Of a stretch of DNA of 64,000 nucleotides, positions 35,545-46,535 are shown one piece after another; within the stretch, counting starts at the first letter, position 1; every line of letters begins with the position of its first letter. The stretch comes from Elymus sibiricus (lineage: Eukaryota > Streptophyta > Magnoliopsida > Poales > Poaceae). The position numbers were made by a program, and so were the translations under genes. The notes beneath the pieces were generated by a model. The model made no database searches. It worked only from the letters and a program-made list of their open reading frames with translations, and was not told where the DNA came from. The stretch is taken from assembly GCA_039707655.1 (NCBI GenBank), contig CM077665.1:287746205-287810204 (forward strand), given 5' to 3'.

Positions 35545-35740
35545 AAAAAACACAGGGCTACCTGGCATAGACACCAGGGTCCCTGGAGATGACATGTGGG
35601 ACCGGGGCCCACTGTCAGCGGCGGATTTATTCGGAAAAAGGGAAAAAACACAGGGCTACCTGGCATAGACACCAGGGTCCCTGGAGATGACATGTGGGAC
35701 CGGGGCCCACTGTCAGCGGCGGATTTATTCGGAAAAAGGG
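35545..35740. repeat. 98-bp perfect or near-perfect tandem duplication
   Basis: Two adjacent copies contain CAGGGCTACCTGGCATAGAC (starts at 35553 and 35651) and GGACCGGGGCCCACTGTCAG. The two copies look identical apart from the A-run, so the duplication is recent relative to the rest of LTR G. Confidence 0.92.
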
Positions 35741-35741
35741 G

Positions 35742-35825
35742 TGCACTGGGGGACTCGAACCCGGGTCTCCCCGGTGGATGCGCTGGGGTTCGACCAGCTG
35801 GGCTGGGCAGGTGCTCTTGCTCAAA
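35742..35825 (-). other. tRNA-like sequence with Pol III A- and B-box-like motifs
   Basis: On the minus strand CAGCCCAGCTGG (A box consensus except the first base) lies about 32 bases before GGTTCGAGTCC (exact B box). A T-run follows in the downstream flank. The T-stem pairs only partly, so it is not a functional tRNA. It may be a decayed tRNA or SINE head trapped in the LTR. Confidence 0.4.
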
Positions 35826-37803
35826 GGGGGGTTTGCCCCCTTTTGACCTGGACAAGACGCGGGGCCTTCTTCTTCCCCGAGCCAGAGAAGAAGGTGCCGG
35901 CGCCGGCGGCTACTGCGGCGACCATCGGACTAACGGAGCACCGGCGGGGGTGCGAATTCAGGTGCAGGTGCGGGGCGAGCAAGCGGAGCAACTGTAGAAG
36001 ACACGCATGCGGGGCTGCTCGAGTTCGAGCTCAAGCTCGTCTCATGTATGCGGGCGTGGCGAGACTAGGCCGAATGGTAGCGCGTGCGTGGCTGCTGCAC
36101 TGCGGGGGCTGTGCATGCTTGAACTGGAGCGCGAGAGAGGCATCTAGGCAGGAGCCAGAGCGGGTAACGAGCTGCTCTGAACACACATAAAAAATGCAGA
36201 CTTTGCCGGAGCACGGAGAGCATGACGATAGCATGAACATCGCGACTAAACCACAGATCTACATGCTATGGCTATGAACCGAGAGCGGGAGGGAACTACC
36301 TCAACTACCTAGGACATGAATAGGAGGTCGATGATGAGCCGGAGACGACGCGAGGGAGCTCTGAACTTGAGGATCCTCGGTTCCGGGAAGAAGAGCAGAA
36401 AACAGGGTCGAGGATGACGTCGAGCGGGGCCTTGGCGCTCCCTCGCGCATCAGAGAAGCAGGAGAAGCTGCGGGGATTCCTTCCCGCGGCTCCAAGGGAG
36501 CGGAGGCGCGACTGGGACGCTATCCCGAGCGCAAGCTTGAGCAGGCTCGGAGCATGGAGGGCATGGAGTTGGCGAGCGCGAACTAGCCCTACCTGGCGGC
36601 AGCGAGGGAAGGAGAAGGATGAAATGGAGCTAGGGGAAGACCTAGGGCACGGGGGACGCGATTTAAAGAAGCCTAATGCGAGCTCCGGCCGTGAAATCGA
36701 CAAGAGTGCCGACATGTACCTTCTGGATGCACGCCGTACAGGAGGAGGACGACGCTGTCGTCGCTCGGACTGCTTGGCTGCGCTACTACGCGCTACTGGG
36801 CCTGCGGGAGGCCAGGCGGCCCAGGAGGTTGGCTGTCTCTCTCTCCCAGCGAAATGGTTTTTCCCTTTTTAAAATAAAACTAGAGAAGAAGAATATGCCC
36901 AGGGAGTTTGAAAGAGAAATGGGGAGAGCTAAAATATGTTTTGCAATCACAAAAACATGCACTATTTAATAAAAATGGATTGGGCATTTTAGAGCAAACA
37001 ATTTAAAACACATATATTTATTATTGGAATCTGTTTTGCAAAGATACAAAAGGCAAATATTCTCAAACATGATTGAGAGCTATTCTAACATGCTCATCAG
37101 ATTATTAGGTGAAAGGGCAACATTTTATTTCAGGTGAATAAGCAAGTCAGATTACCACATATGGAATTGCTATTAAAAAGGGGTTCAGGCATGCATTATA
37201 AAAACATTTGGGAGAGGTTCACCTAGGCAATGATCTTGCTACCAAACACACAAGATTCCACAACACACACTCACACTTAACATAACACTTCAACAAAGCA
37301 TGATGCAACTTATGGAATTATGATATGATGCCATGATGCAAAATGACATAAAGCAAAATATTGTTACTCAAACCACATGATGGCATTCATTGAAGGTTCA
37401 CACATGAAAATATTACAAAGGTGGCAAGGGAATGCACTTGGGCTTTTAATGTATCCATGCCCGGATGAAAACCTACCATGTGTAACCCTAGGTACCCCTG
37501 GTGTCTATATAAACCAGGGGGCTTAGTTCGTAGAGGGACAAGTCAACTCATCTAGGGTTTAGCTCATTTGATCTCGAGGTAGATCAACTCTGTAACCATC
37601 ATACTCATCAATACAATCAAGCAAGACGTAGGGTTTTACCTCTTCACGAGGGCCCGAACCTGGGTAAACACCATCTCCTTCATCCCCTGTTAACCATCGA
37701 TCCTAGATTCATAGTTCGGGACCCCCTACTCGAGATCTGCCGGTTTCGACACCCACATTGGTGCTTTCATTGAGAGTTCCGCTGTGAGATCGCCTGTGGA
37801 TCG

Positions 37804-38817
37804 TTGGCTCGCCTAACCATCAGCAAACAGGTCTGTAATGAGGACATCTTCGTCCCCGAACAGATCTTTGCATTCGGCAGCATTATACTGCATGCTGACT
37901 CGACCGGCCATCTAGGCCAGATCAGAAATTTTGCTCATGGTCAGGAGATAGGGTTCGAGGGCCTACAGTTCACCGCCGACTCCCGTGGCGATCTGTTCCT
38001 TGCTGGGCCCTCGGTTTCGTCCGACGGGCCCGAAAGTCCCGAAGCTTTAACTTCGGGCCCTCTATCCGGCTCAAACCTCAGATCTATCCCCACCGGAGGA
38101 CCACCCTTGAGCTCAAATCCGTTGATAGTACCTGAGTACCAGGGTCTGGTCTTGACCGAACACGCCCATCGCGAAGACACCCTGGAGTTTAGCTCCAAGG
38201 CCCCCCAAGAAACTGATCTGGTCGACCTCTCATGGTTGAACGAGGCTCTAGACCGGATCCAGTCAATGACAATCGAGGACGATCCGACCTCGACCCATGT
38301 TCCGATCGGTCTAGAGGCCAGTTACGAGGAATTCTACGGCCCACCTGCCGCCCATTTAGTAGCCACTGTCAAACATTTAACTGACATGTTGGACTATGCC
38401 TCCGAGGAGGCAGAAGACATGTATGAAGAGATCGGTGCCCCCGCCCCTGTGACCACTGGGCGGTGGACAGCCACCTCCACCTACGATGTCTATATGATGG
38501 ACACCCCTAATGATAGGGACAACCACACCCCCAAGAAGAACGGCGACAAATCCAGCGAAGCGTCAAAATGCCGGAAACAACGCAAACGATCCAAGACAAA
38601 CAAGGGAAGGGAAGCCATCGCAGGCACCAGGGAAATTGACACCCTGGAGGACCTCGGCGACCTTGACGCCCCCGAGAAGCCACTAGAGGACCCGGAGAGG
38701 CTCGAGGATGAACAGGACGCCAAGGACCTCAATGATTCCGAGGACGACAACTACCTCCCCCCCCCCCCCCCGCCGAGGAGGAGGAAAGCCTCGAAGTCGG
38801 CTATTGTCTGGGCCTAG
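37804..38817 (+). pseudogene. Element F gag remnant
   Basis: A 337-codon frame homologous to the element E gag N-terminus: IFAFGSIILHADSTGHLGQI versus IFAFCSIMLHADSTGRLGRV in E. The initiator seems lost (TTG at 37804; E has ATG GCT CGC). An acidic C-terminal part (DDNYLPPPPPP) is encoded across a run of about 15 C (38757-38771). The frame then reads straight into the right LTR, showing deletion of the gag core, PR and pol. It cannot mobilise itself. Confidence 0.8.
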
Positions 38818-39282
38818 ATCGGGATTAAAGGGTCCTCGGGCCGTTGGCTTATCTTCTGTGGACCAGCCCGGTGGGCCGCCTTGTGGCATCTGCGGGGAGG
38901 CCGGACTACAGAATGACCCCGTGCTTAGGGAGTAAGGTTCCAAAGACTTGGTGAGTCCTCCAAGTAAGAATGGGCGTATCCATGCCCGGATGAAAACCTA
39001 CCATGTGTAACCCTAGGTACCCCTGGTGTCTATATAAACCAGGGGGCTTAGTTCGTAGAGGGACTAGTCAACTCATCTAGGGTTTAGCTCATTTGATCTT
39101 GAGGTAGATCAACTTTGTAACCAACATACTCATCAATACAATCAAGCAGGACGTAGGGTTTTACCTCTTCACGAGGGCCCAAACCTGGGTAAACACCGTC
39201 TCCTTCGTCCCCTGTTAACCATCGATCCTAGATTCATAGTTCGGGACCCCCTACCCGAGATCTGCTGGTTTCGACACCGACG
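38809..39282 (+). repeat. Element F right LTR
   Basis: It matches 32050-32220 plus 37456-37757. Its first bases (TGGGCCTAGATC) differ from the left LTR start (TGAGGTAGTCC), and it ends CCGACG where CA is expected. A TATA region GTCTATATAAACC lies near 39028. Confidence 0.85.
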
Positions 39283-39637
39283 CCAGGGACTTCGGGTACC
39301 CCCGTGTGCACGATGTCTTTTGAGCCCGTGCGCACGGGGTAGTCTGGAGCTGGGCTTCTTGGCTGCAGCTTGGACTCCATCTTCCGTGCTTCTTGACGTT
39401 CCTCCTCTTGCCTTGTTCATTCTTCCTAGTTCTTCCTTGGGTGCCTTCCTCGTGACTAATGATGCATAGGGTTTCGTTGTGAGGTAGCATCCAAGTTCCA
39501 TTGATATCCATGTGTATCTCAAAGAGGAGGGAGTTCACCTTTGATTCGATGGCTTGCGCTCGAGCTCTAGTTATAGGGCCACTATGTGCTTGTAGTGGTG
39601 GTGTAGACTCCATGGGATGATGGTGGGATGCTCCGCA
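39283..39637 (-). pseudogene. Element C pol tail and left LTR start, frameshifted
   Basis: On the minus strand a frame (39613-39251) carries SGPITRARAQAIESKVNSLL, a C-terminal pol motif seen in related gypsy elements. It is out of frame with the integrase end (stop at 39638) because of indels around a G-run at 39644-39650. Further left it passes into the LTR with GTGCGCACGGG palindromes (39300-39340). Confidence 0.6.
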
Positions 39638-40126
39638 TCATCTCCCCCCTTGGGGAAGATCCATCCTCAGATCAAGATCTTCATCACCATGGAAAGGGGA
39701 AAGATCCTCAATGTTGAAGATGTCGCTCACATTGTATTTGTCGCGTGGAATGTCGATCTTGTAGTCATTGGTGTTGTAGTGTGACAACACCTTGAAAGGT
39801 CCGTCGGCTCGAGGAAGTAACTTGGACTTGCGCTCGATGGGGAAGCGATCCTTGCGTAGGTGTAGCCATACAAGATCACCGGTCTTGAACACCATGGGGT
39901 GCTTGTTGAGGTTGCGCTTGTTGGTGACACGTTCCACTTGAAGTTCGATCGTGTGCCTTGTATCTTCATGAATCTTCTTGATGTAGCTTGCCCTTGCACT
40001 TGTGTCCATGTTGACGCGCTCTTGGAGTGGTAGAGGAAGAATGTCCAATGGGGACAAAGGGTTGAAGCCGTAGACCACTTCGAAAGGAGACTTGCCGGTG
40101 GTGAAGTGACGCGCGCGATTGTTGGC
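39638..40126 (-). pseudogene. Element C integrase C-terminal part, separated by element D
   Basis: The minus-strand frame continues from the D insertion site: VVYGFNPLSPLDILPLPLQE and DLVWLHLRKDRFPIERKSKL, ending NIEDLSPFHGDEDLDLRMDL. It is in frame with the integrase at 57499-59439 once element D and one GTACT copy are set aside, so the D insertion alone split this part. The integrase tail influences target choice. No chromodomain is evident. Confidence 0.85.
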
Positions 40127-40131
40127 GTACT

Positions 40132-41706
40132 TGATACGTCTCCAACGTATCTATAATTTTTGCTTGTTCCATGCTGTTATATTATCATTCTTGGATGTTT
40201 TACAATCCTTTTATTACAACTTTATATCATTTTTTGGGACTAACCTATTAACATAGTGCCAAAGTGCCAAATGTTGTTTTTGCTTGTTTTTTACTTCGCA
40301 GGAAATCAATACCATACAGAAATGAAACGCTGCGGGGATTTTTGTGGATTTTTTACGGACCAGAAGAAACCAGATGGGCCAAAGAATACCAGAAGAGGGG
40401 GCCCTGGGTGGCCAGCACCCACATGGGCGCGCCAGAGGCCCCATGGCGCGCACTGGTGGGTGTTAGGCACCTCCGGCACCCCCTCAACCGACTATCGTGC
40501 CTATAAATTCCCTGGAAATCCAAAAACCCTAGGGGAGCTGACGAAACATAATTCCAGCCGCCGCAAGTTCCAGAACGGCGAGATCCAATCTAAACACCAT
40601 CACGGAGGGGTTCATCTTCCTCATAGGTGCCTCTCCGATGATGCGTGAGTAGTCCACCATAGACCTATGGGTCCGTAGGGAGTAGCTAGATGGCTTCTTC
40701 TCTCTCTCTTATGATTCTCAATACAATGGTCTCTTGGAGATCTATTTGATGTAAACTTTTGCGGTGTGTTTGTTGGGATCCGATGAATTTTGAGTTCATG
40801 ATCAGTTTCTATCCATGAATATTATTTGAGTCTTCTTCGATCTCTTATATGCATGATTGCTTATAGCCTCGTATTTCTTCTTTGAATCTTTGGTTTAGTT
40901 AGGCCGACTAGATCGATTTTTCTTGCCATGGGAAGAGGTGCTTTGTGATGGGTTCGATCTTGAGGTGTTCTTTCCCAGTGACAGAAGGGGCAGCAAGACA
41001 CGCATGTATCGTTGCTATTAAGGATAACAAGATGGGGTCTATTCCTACATGAATATATCTTGTCTACATCATGTGATCGTTCTTATTGCATTACTCCATT
41101 TTCCCACGAACTTAATACACTAGATGCATGCTGGATAGCGGTCGATGTGTGGAGTAATAGAGGTAGATGCAGGCAGGAGTCAGTCTATCTATCTTGGACG
41201 TGATGCCTATATAATGATCATCGCCTTGGATATCGTCATGACTATTCAATTTTCTATCAATTGCCCAACAGTAATTTGTTCACCCACCATGCGCTATACT
41301 CATGAGAGAAACCACTAGTGAACCCTACGGCCCCCGGGTCTACTTTTCCTATCATATTGCTTTCCGATCTACGTTTTTTGCAATCTATGTTTTCAGATCT
41401 ACAAAACCAAAAACCCAAAAATATCTTGCTGCATATTTACTCTTTTTATTTGTGTTCTTGAGAGATCTATCTCTCCTATCTATCACTACCTAATCTATCT
41501 TATTACCGTAGAGAGATTGACAACCTCTCTTTCGCGTCGGGTTGCAAGTATTTGTTGTTTGTGTGCAGGTACTGCTTATTGGGTGGTGGTGATCCTCCTA
41601 CTGGTTCGATAACCTTGGTTTCATAACTGAGGGAAATACTTACCGTCGCTGTGCTGCATCATCCCTTTCTCTTTGGGGAAATACCGACGCAGTCCAAGCC
41701 ACGTCA
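40132..41706 (+). repeat. Element D 5' LTR
   Basis: It has the palindrome at 40416-40462 and a TATA box at 40502-40508 (TATAAAT). About 4 differences in the first 150 bp against the right LTR suggest a fairly young insertion. Confidence 0.93.
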
Positions 41707-41716
41707 AAGGAATTTC

Positions 41717-41733
41717 TGGCGCCGTTGCCGCGG
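41717..41733 (+). other. Element D primer binding site (tRNA-Asp type)
   Basis: TGGCGCCGTTGCCGCGG lies ten bases after the LTR end, with one change from the B site (CGCGG instead of CGGGG). Confidence 0.85.
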
Positions 41734-41962
41734 TGGAAGCGGTCTCTTCTACGTGCCTATCGTAGGCGCCGAGGGGACTCCATCATCATCTACCAGGTTC
41801 CTAATCAAAAATCTCATCTCCTTGCAGTTACATTATTTGTCATTTGCCTCTCGTTTTCCTCTCCCACACTTCACCATTTTGCCATTTTTTCGCTCTCATT
41901 TTCGTTTGCCCTCTTTCTTGCCGGATCTCTTCCTTGCTTGCAATCTTGTTTGCGTAGTCACG

Positions 41963-43903
41963 ATGACTCAAGAGAACACCAAGTTGTGTGATTTTTCCAA
42001 TACTAATAATAATGATTTTATTGGTACACCTATTGCTCCTCCCGCCACTAGTGCGAAATCTTGTGATATTAATGCCGCGTTGTTGAATCTTGTCATGAAA
42101 GATCAATTTGCCGGTAATCCTAATGAGGATGCCGCATCCCATCTAAACACATTCGTTGAATTGTGTGATATGCAAAAGGAAAAAGATGTGGACAATGATA
42201 TTGTTAAGTTGAAACTATTTCCTTTTTCCTTGCGTGATCGTGCAAAAATTTGGTTTTCATCTTTGCCTCGCAATAGTATCGATTCTAGGAATAAGTGCAA
42301 GGATGCTTTTATCACTAAGTATTTTCCTCCCACGAAAATTATTTCCCTTAGGACGCAAATCATGAATTTTAAGCAACTTGAGCATGAACATGTTGCCCAA
42401 TCTTGGGAAAGAATGAAGTTGATGATAAGAAATTGTCCTACACATGGTTTGAATCTTTGGATGATCATACAATTTTTTTATGCGGGATTGAATTTTGTCT
42501 CTAGAAATCTTTTAGATTCCGCCGCGGGTGGTACTTTTATGGAGATTACTTTGGGTGAAGCTACTAAATTGCTAGATAATATCATGGCTAATTATTCTCA
42601 ATGGCATACCGAAAGAGCACCTACTAGTAAAAACGTTAATTCGGTAGAGGAAATTAGTACTTTGAGTGATAAAGTTGATGCTTTGATGAAATTGGTTGCT
42701 AGTAAAAATGCTCCTATTGATCTTAATGATGTGCCTTTGTCTACTTTGATTGGGCAAAATAGTGAATCCGTAGATGTGATTTTTTTCTCGCGCAACAATT
42801 TCAATAACAATGCTTATAGAGGTAATTTTAATCCTAGGCCTTTTCCTGGAAATTCCTCTAATAATTATGGTAATTCCTATGGTAATTCTTCTTACAATAA
42901 TAATAGGAATACCTCTGATCTTGAGAGTAATATTAAAGAATTTATCAATGCGCAAAAGGCTTTCAATACTACGATAGAAGAAAAGTTGAATAAGATTGAT
43001 GATATGTCTAGAAGCATTGATAGAATTTCTCATGATGTTGAAAATCTCAAGTTGAAAGCTTTTGTGCCTAAGATTGATGAATTTATTAAAGCTTTATATG
43101 TCTCTATGGATGAAAGTAAGAAAATAACCGCTATGCTTAGAGCTAAAAGAGAAATCTTAGAAAAGTCGTCTTCTAGTGATTGCCGCTACAAGAATGATGA
43201 ATATCTTAAAGTGATTGGTGTTTCTTCTATTGATTCCTTGTTTAGTAATATTAAAATTGATAATGAAGGGACTGAAGTAGAGTCAACTTTAGCTAGAAGG
43301 CATCCCAATAATTTGGAGGGTGAAAATCTTGATGAAATTTTTGATGAAAGTGGGTTTGAAGAGGTTAAAACTTTAACTAGTGATGTGCCCACTATCTTGG
43401 ATTGCAAAGATTTTAATTATGATAGCTGCTCCTCGATTGAATGTATTTCTTTGTTGCAATCTATGTTGAATTCACCCCATGCTTATGAGCAAAATAAAGC
43501 TTTTGCTAAAAATATTGTTGATGCCATGATGAAATCTTTTGAAGAAAAGTTGGAGTTGGAGATTTCTATTCCTAGAAAATTGCATGATGAGTGGGAACCT
43601 ACCATTAAGGTCAAGATTAAAAATTATGAATGCTTTGCTTTGTGTGATTTGGGTGCTAGTGTTTCCACGATTCCGAAATCTCTATGTGATGTGCTTGGTC
43701 TTACCAACATTGAAGAATGCTCTCTTAATTTGCACTTGGCGGATTCTACTATTAAAAACCTTTGGGAAGGATTAATGATGTTCTTATTATTGCAAATAGG
43801 AATTATTTTCCCATTGATTTTATTGTGCTTGATATTGATTGCAATCCGTCTTGTCCCATTACACTTGGTAGACCGTTTTACGCACTATAGGTGCCGTGAT
43901 TGA
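41963..43903 (+). CDS. Element D gag with truncated aspartic protease
   Basis: ATG at 41963 (MTQENTKLCDFSNTNNNDFI) is preferred to the upstream open frame, which begins in the LTR. Retrotransposon gag domain at residues of about 45-210 (PFSLRDRAKIWFSSLPRNSI, QSWERMKLMIRNCPTHGL). An N/G/Y-rich linker follows (YGNSYGNSSYNNNRN), then a coiled-coil region (EEKLNKIDDMSRSIDRISHD). The protease start ECFALCDLGASVSTIPKSLC carries the DLGAS active site. A missing A in the run at about 43752-43756 shifts the frame, so the protease end (expected LGRPF) is lost and the frame closes at 43903. Gag itself appears intact, 646 residues in all. The product would form particles packaging element RNA. Confidence 0.85.
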   Translation: MTQENTKLCDFSNTNNNDFIGTPIAPPATSAKSCDINAALLNLVMKDQFAGNPNEDAASHLNTFVELCDMQKEKDVDNDIVKLKLFPFSLRDRAKIWFSSLPRNSIDSRNKCKDAFITKYFPPTKIISLRTQIMNFKQLEHEHVAQSWERMKLMIRNCPTHGLNLWMIIQFFYAGLNFVSRNLLDSAAGGTFMEITLGEATKLLDNIMANYSQWHTERAPTSKNVNSVEEISTLSDKVDALMKLVASKNAPIDLNDVPLSTLIGQNSESVDVIFFSRNNFNNNAYRGNFNPRPFPGNSSNNYGNSYGNSSYNNNRNTSDLESNIKEFINAQKAFNTTIEEKLNKIDDMSRSIDRISHDVENLKLKAFVPKIDEFIKALYVSMDESKKITAMLRAKREILEKSSSSDCRYKNDEYLKVIGVSSIDSLFSNIKIDNEGTEVESTLARRHPNNLEGENLDEIFDESGFEEVKTLTSDVPTILDCKDFNYDSCSSIECISLLQSMLNSPHAYEQNKAFAKNIVDAMMKSFEEKLELEISIPRKLHDEWEPTIKVKIKNYECFALCDLGASVSTIPKSLCDVLGLTNIEECSLNLHLADSTIKNLWEGLMMFLLLQIGIIFPLILLCLILIAIRLVPLHLVDRFTHYRCRD

Positions 43904-44960
43904 TATGAAAGAAGGCAATATTCATTTTCAATTTCCCTTGAGAAAGGGTATGGAACACTTCCCTAGAACATGAATTAATCCACCATATGAATTAATCATG
44001 AGGGCATCTTATGGATCCAAAACCAAAGATGACAATACTTGAATCTATCCATTATGCCTAACTAGGGGCGTAAAACGATAGCGCTTGTTGGGAGGCAACC
44101 CAATGAATAAATAATTTTTTGCTTTTTCCTTTCTGTTTTTGAGTGTTAACACAATTATGCCTCTGTTATTATTGTGTTTTTATGGTTTATTTAGTGTTTG
44201 TGCCAAGTAGAACCGTTAGGATGATTCATAGGATGAGTAGAAGTGATGCTGAATCTGAAACAGAAACTTTGCGTCTAGTATATGAATTTTCATTGTTTAC
44301 TGGACGTGCTCTTGAGCTGAAATTTTAACACAGTGTTGATATAAAAATTCCTTACGTTTTCCTAATTTTTCAGAATTTTTAGAGTTACATAAGTATGGGT
44401 ATGGTACAGATTACTACAGACTGTACTGTTTGAGACAGATTCTGTTTTTGTTGCATTGTGTGCTTGTTTTGATGAATCTATGGGTTATATTGAAGGGTAT
44501 GAGCCATGGTAAAGTTAAAATACAGTAGGTATAATGCAATTATAAAATTTGAATGGGTTTACAACAGTACCTAAAGTAGTGATTTGCTTTCTTATACTAA
44601 CGGATCTCACAAAGATTTTGTTGAGTTTTGTGTGATTGAAGTTTTCAAGTTTTGGGTGAGATCACGATGGATGAGGAATAAGGAGTTGCAAGAACCTAAG
44701 CTTGGGGATGCTACCGCACCCCCAAGATATATCCAAAGAGTATCAAGCAACTAAGCTTGGGGATGCCCCGAGTGGCATCCCCTCTTTCTTCTAACGACCA
44801 TCGGTATTTTACTTGGAGCTATATTTTTATTCGTCACATATCATGTGTTTTGCTTGTAGTGTCTTGTATCTTTGCTTGCTTTGTTTGTTAGTTTTTCCTT
44901 TGTATCCTTGCTGTACACACCTATTTGAGCGAGCCACACTCATGCTATGAATTGTTAGAA

Positions 44961-45194
44961 TTGCTCTATGTGCTTCACTTAAACTTTTTGAGCTATAGGA
45001 ATTGCTCTAGTGCTTCACTTATACCTTTTTGAGCACGGTGTGCTTGGAAACTTTTGTAGAAATACTCTCACGCTTAACTTAGATTAATTTGAGAGTTAGT
45101 AAATTTTTGAAGAAATCCTCTCATGCTTCACTTATACCTTTTTGAGAGATGAAATCTTTATGCTCATGTGCTTCACTTAAATTTGTTTGAGCTT
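44961..45194 (+). repeat. Five tandem hairpin units with a conserved loop
   Basis: Each unit has a loop like TGCTTCACTTAWACYTTTTT closed by a stem. Stems are GCTC/GAGC (44963 with 44990), GCTC/GAGC (45004 with 45031), ACTCTC/GAGAGT (45064 with 45091), CTCTC/GAGAG (45118 with 45144) and GCTCA/TGAGC (45162 with 45188). The stem sequence changes between units, but pairing is kept. Confidence 0.8.
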
Positions 45195-46520
45195 GCCAAA
45201 AAGCAATGGCAATATATGAAACTAGTCCCAAAGTGATAAATATCCAAGGAGGATATAATAAAAACTTTCATGAAGATCATTGGACAAATTAAACTTGATT
45301 CCTTGTAATAGTTTTGAAATATGATGATAGTAATATGTGAGTCGTGTTAGTGAGTAATTATGCTTAGTAGGAATATTGGTGTTAAGGTTTGTGATTCCCT
45401 ATGCATGCACGAAAGTCAATAGTTATGCAATGAAGTTACATCCTACTTGTGGTGCATTATTTGGTGTTAGTTATGTTCAATGCTCACTATGTGATTTTTC
45501 GTTTCTTGGTTTGGTTGCTTCCCAATCTATTTGCTAGCCTTCACTTGTACTAAGTAGAAATACTACTTGTGCATCCAAAATCCTTAAACCAAGTTTTGCC
45601 TTATGAGTCCACCATACCTACCTATATGCGGTATTTCCATGCCGTTCCAAGCGAATTTGTATGTGCCATCTCTAAATTTTCAAAATAAATTTTCTCTTTT
45701 GTGCCCCCGTACCGCTCGTGAAACGATGGGGAGTGTCCAATATTTTTCCATGCTAGATGTGTTATTCTCAAGATGAGTGTTTATTCACTTGTCATTGCAC
45801 GAGAGTGCGGTGGTAATAGGGATGCCCATTCCCGAAATGAAAAGAAAAAGAAAAAAAAATTACTTTATGTTTTCAAATAATAAATTCCTTGGAAAGTGTT
45901 GGTATGGAAGGCAACCGTGGATACGGCCCGCCATGGAAAGTGAAAGTTTGGTGGAAAAAGGAATAAACTTTATTTTCTATTTGGGAACCGCCTACGATAT
46001 ATCTAGCATGGAAAGTATTATGAGCTACTTTGTCGTTTCGTTGACAGGAAAAGCATGCCACCCAAAATATTTTTCTCTCTCAATTTAAAACTTTGAGCTC
46101 TGGCACCTCTACAAATCCCTACTCCCCTCTGCGAAGGGCCTATCTATTTACTTTATGCAATTTTTATTTTTGCTTTGAGTCTCCATCTTCTCTTATAAGC
46201 ACCAACTAGGGGGCATTATGATCATACTTGAGCATTGGGCATAGTTAATATTTGAGTGTGTTTCATGAATGGATCAATGATTGAGCATGATGGGCTAGGG
46301 ATAACTTTCTTTAGTGTTGATATTTTGAAAGACATGGTTGCTTGTTGACATGCTTGAGTATTGAAGTCATTATGTTAAAACTAGACTATTGCTTTGAATC
46401 ATTTACAAGTCCAAATGTCCATGCTATACAAAAGAAAAGAATATGATGAACATGTTAGGCAACATTCCTCATCAAAAATTCTGTTTTTATCATTTACCTA
46501 CTCGAGGACGAGTAGGAATT

Positions 46521-46534
46521 AAGCTTGGGGATGC
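46521..46534 (+). other. Element D polypurine tract
   Basis: AAGCTTGGGGATGC sits one base before the right LTR start at 46536. Confidence 0.85.
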
Positions 46535-46535
46535 T

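Larger units (their letters stand above)
32221..37450 (-). mobile_element. Element G: solo LTR of the H (LARD-like) family
   Basis: This 5230-bp segment starts TGTAACGCCCAAGATGCGG and aligns with the element H left LTR through its whole length. GTATC flanks both sides (32216-32220 and 37451-37455), and it sits inside the F left LTR. There is no interior, primer site or second LTR. The right end reads GGGCTTTTAAT instead of GGGCTGTTACA, so the terminal TG/CA pair has decayed. A promoter (CTTTAAATCG on the minus strand, about 36660-36676) and a CpG-rich block (35740-36700) match those of H. No gene is seen. Confidence 0.85.
32050..39282 (+). mobile_element. Element F: gag-only gypsy derivative related to E
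   Basis: The left LTR is 32050-32220 plus 37456-37757 (473 bp, split by G) and the right LTR 38809-39282 (474 bp). The target duplication CCAGG is at 32045-32049 and 39283-39287. The left LTR starts TGAGGTAGTCC and is followed by TTGGTGCTTTCATTGAGAG as primer site. The interior is only a gag remnant fused directly to the right LTR. LTR and gag resemble element E in the opposite orientation. Non-autonomous. Confidence 0.9.
43904..46535 (+). other. Element D 3' non-coding region
   Basis: No pol is found. It contains two extra polypurine-like AAGCTTGGGGATGC copies (44698-44711 and 44753-44766). The second forms a perfect 9-bp hairpin (GGGGATGCC/GGCATCCCC, 44759-44782). Five tandem hairpins follow at 44961-45194, then AT-rich sequence without ORFs of note. 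Confidence 0.75.

Noticed and set aside
35742..35825. Functional tRNA gene
   Set aside because: A- and B-box-like motifs are present, but the T-stem pairs only partly and no acceptor stem forms.
35596..36190. Plus-strand ORFs of 133 and 167 codons
   Set aside because: They span the 98-bp tandem duplication and GC-rich LTR sequence of G. The frames are not supported by any domain.
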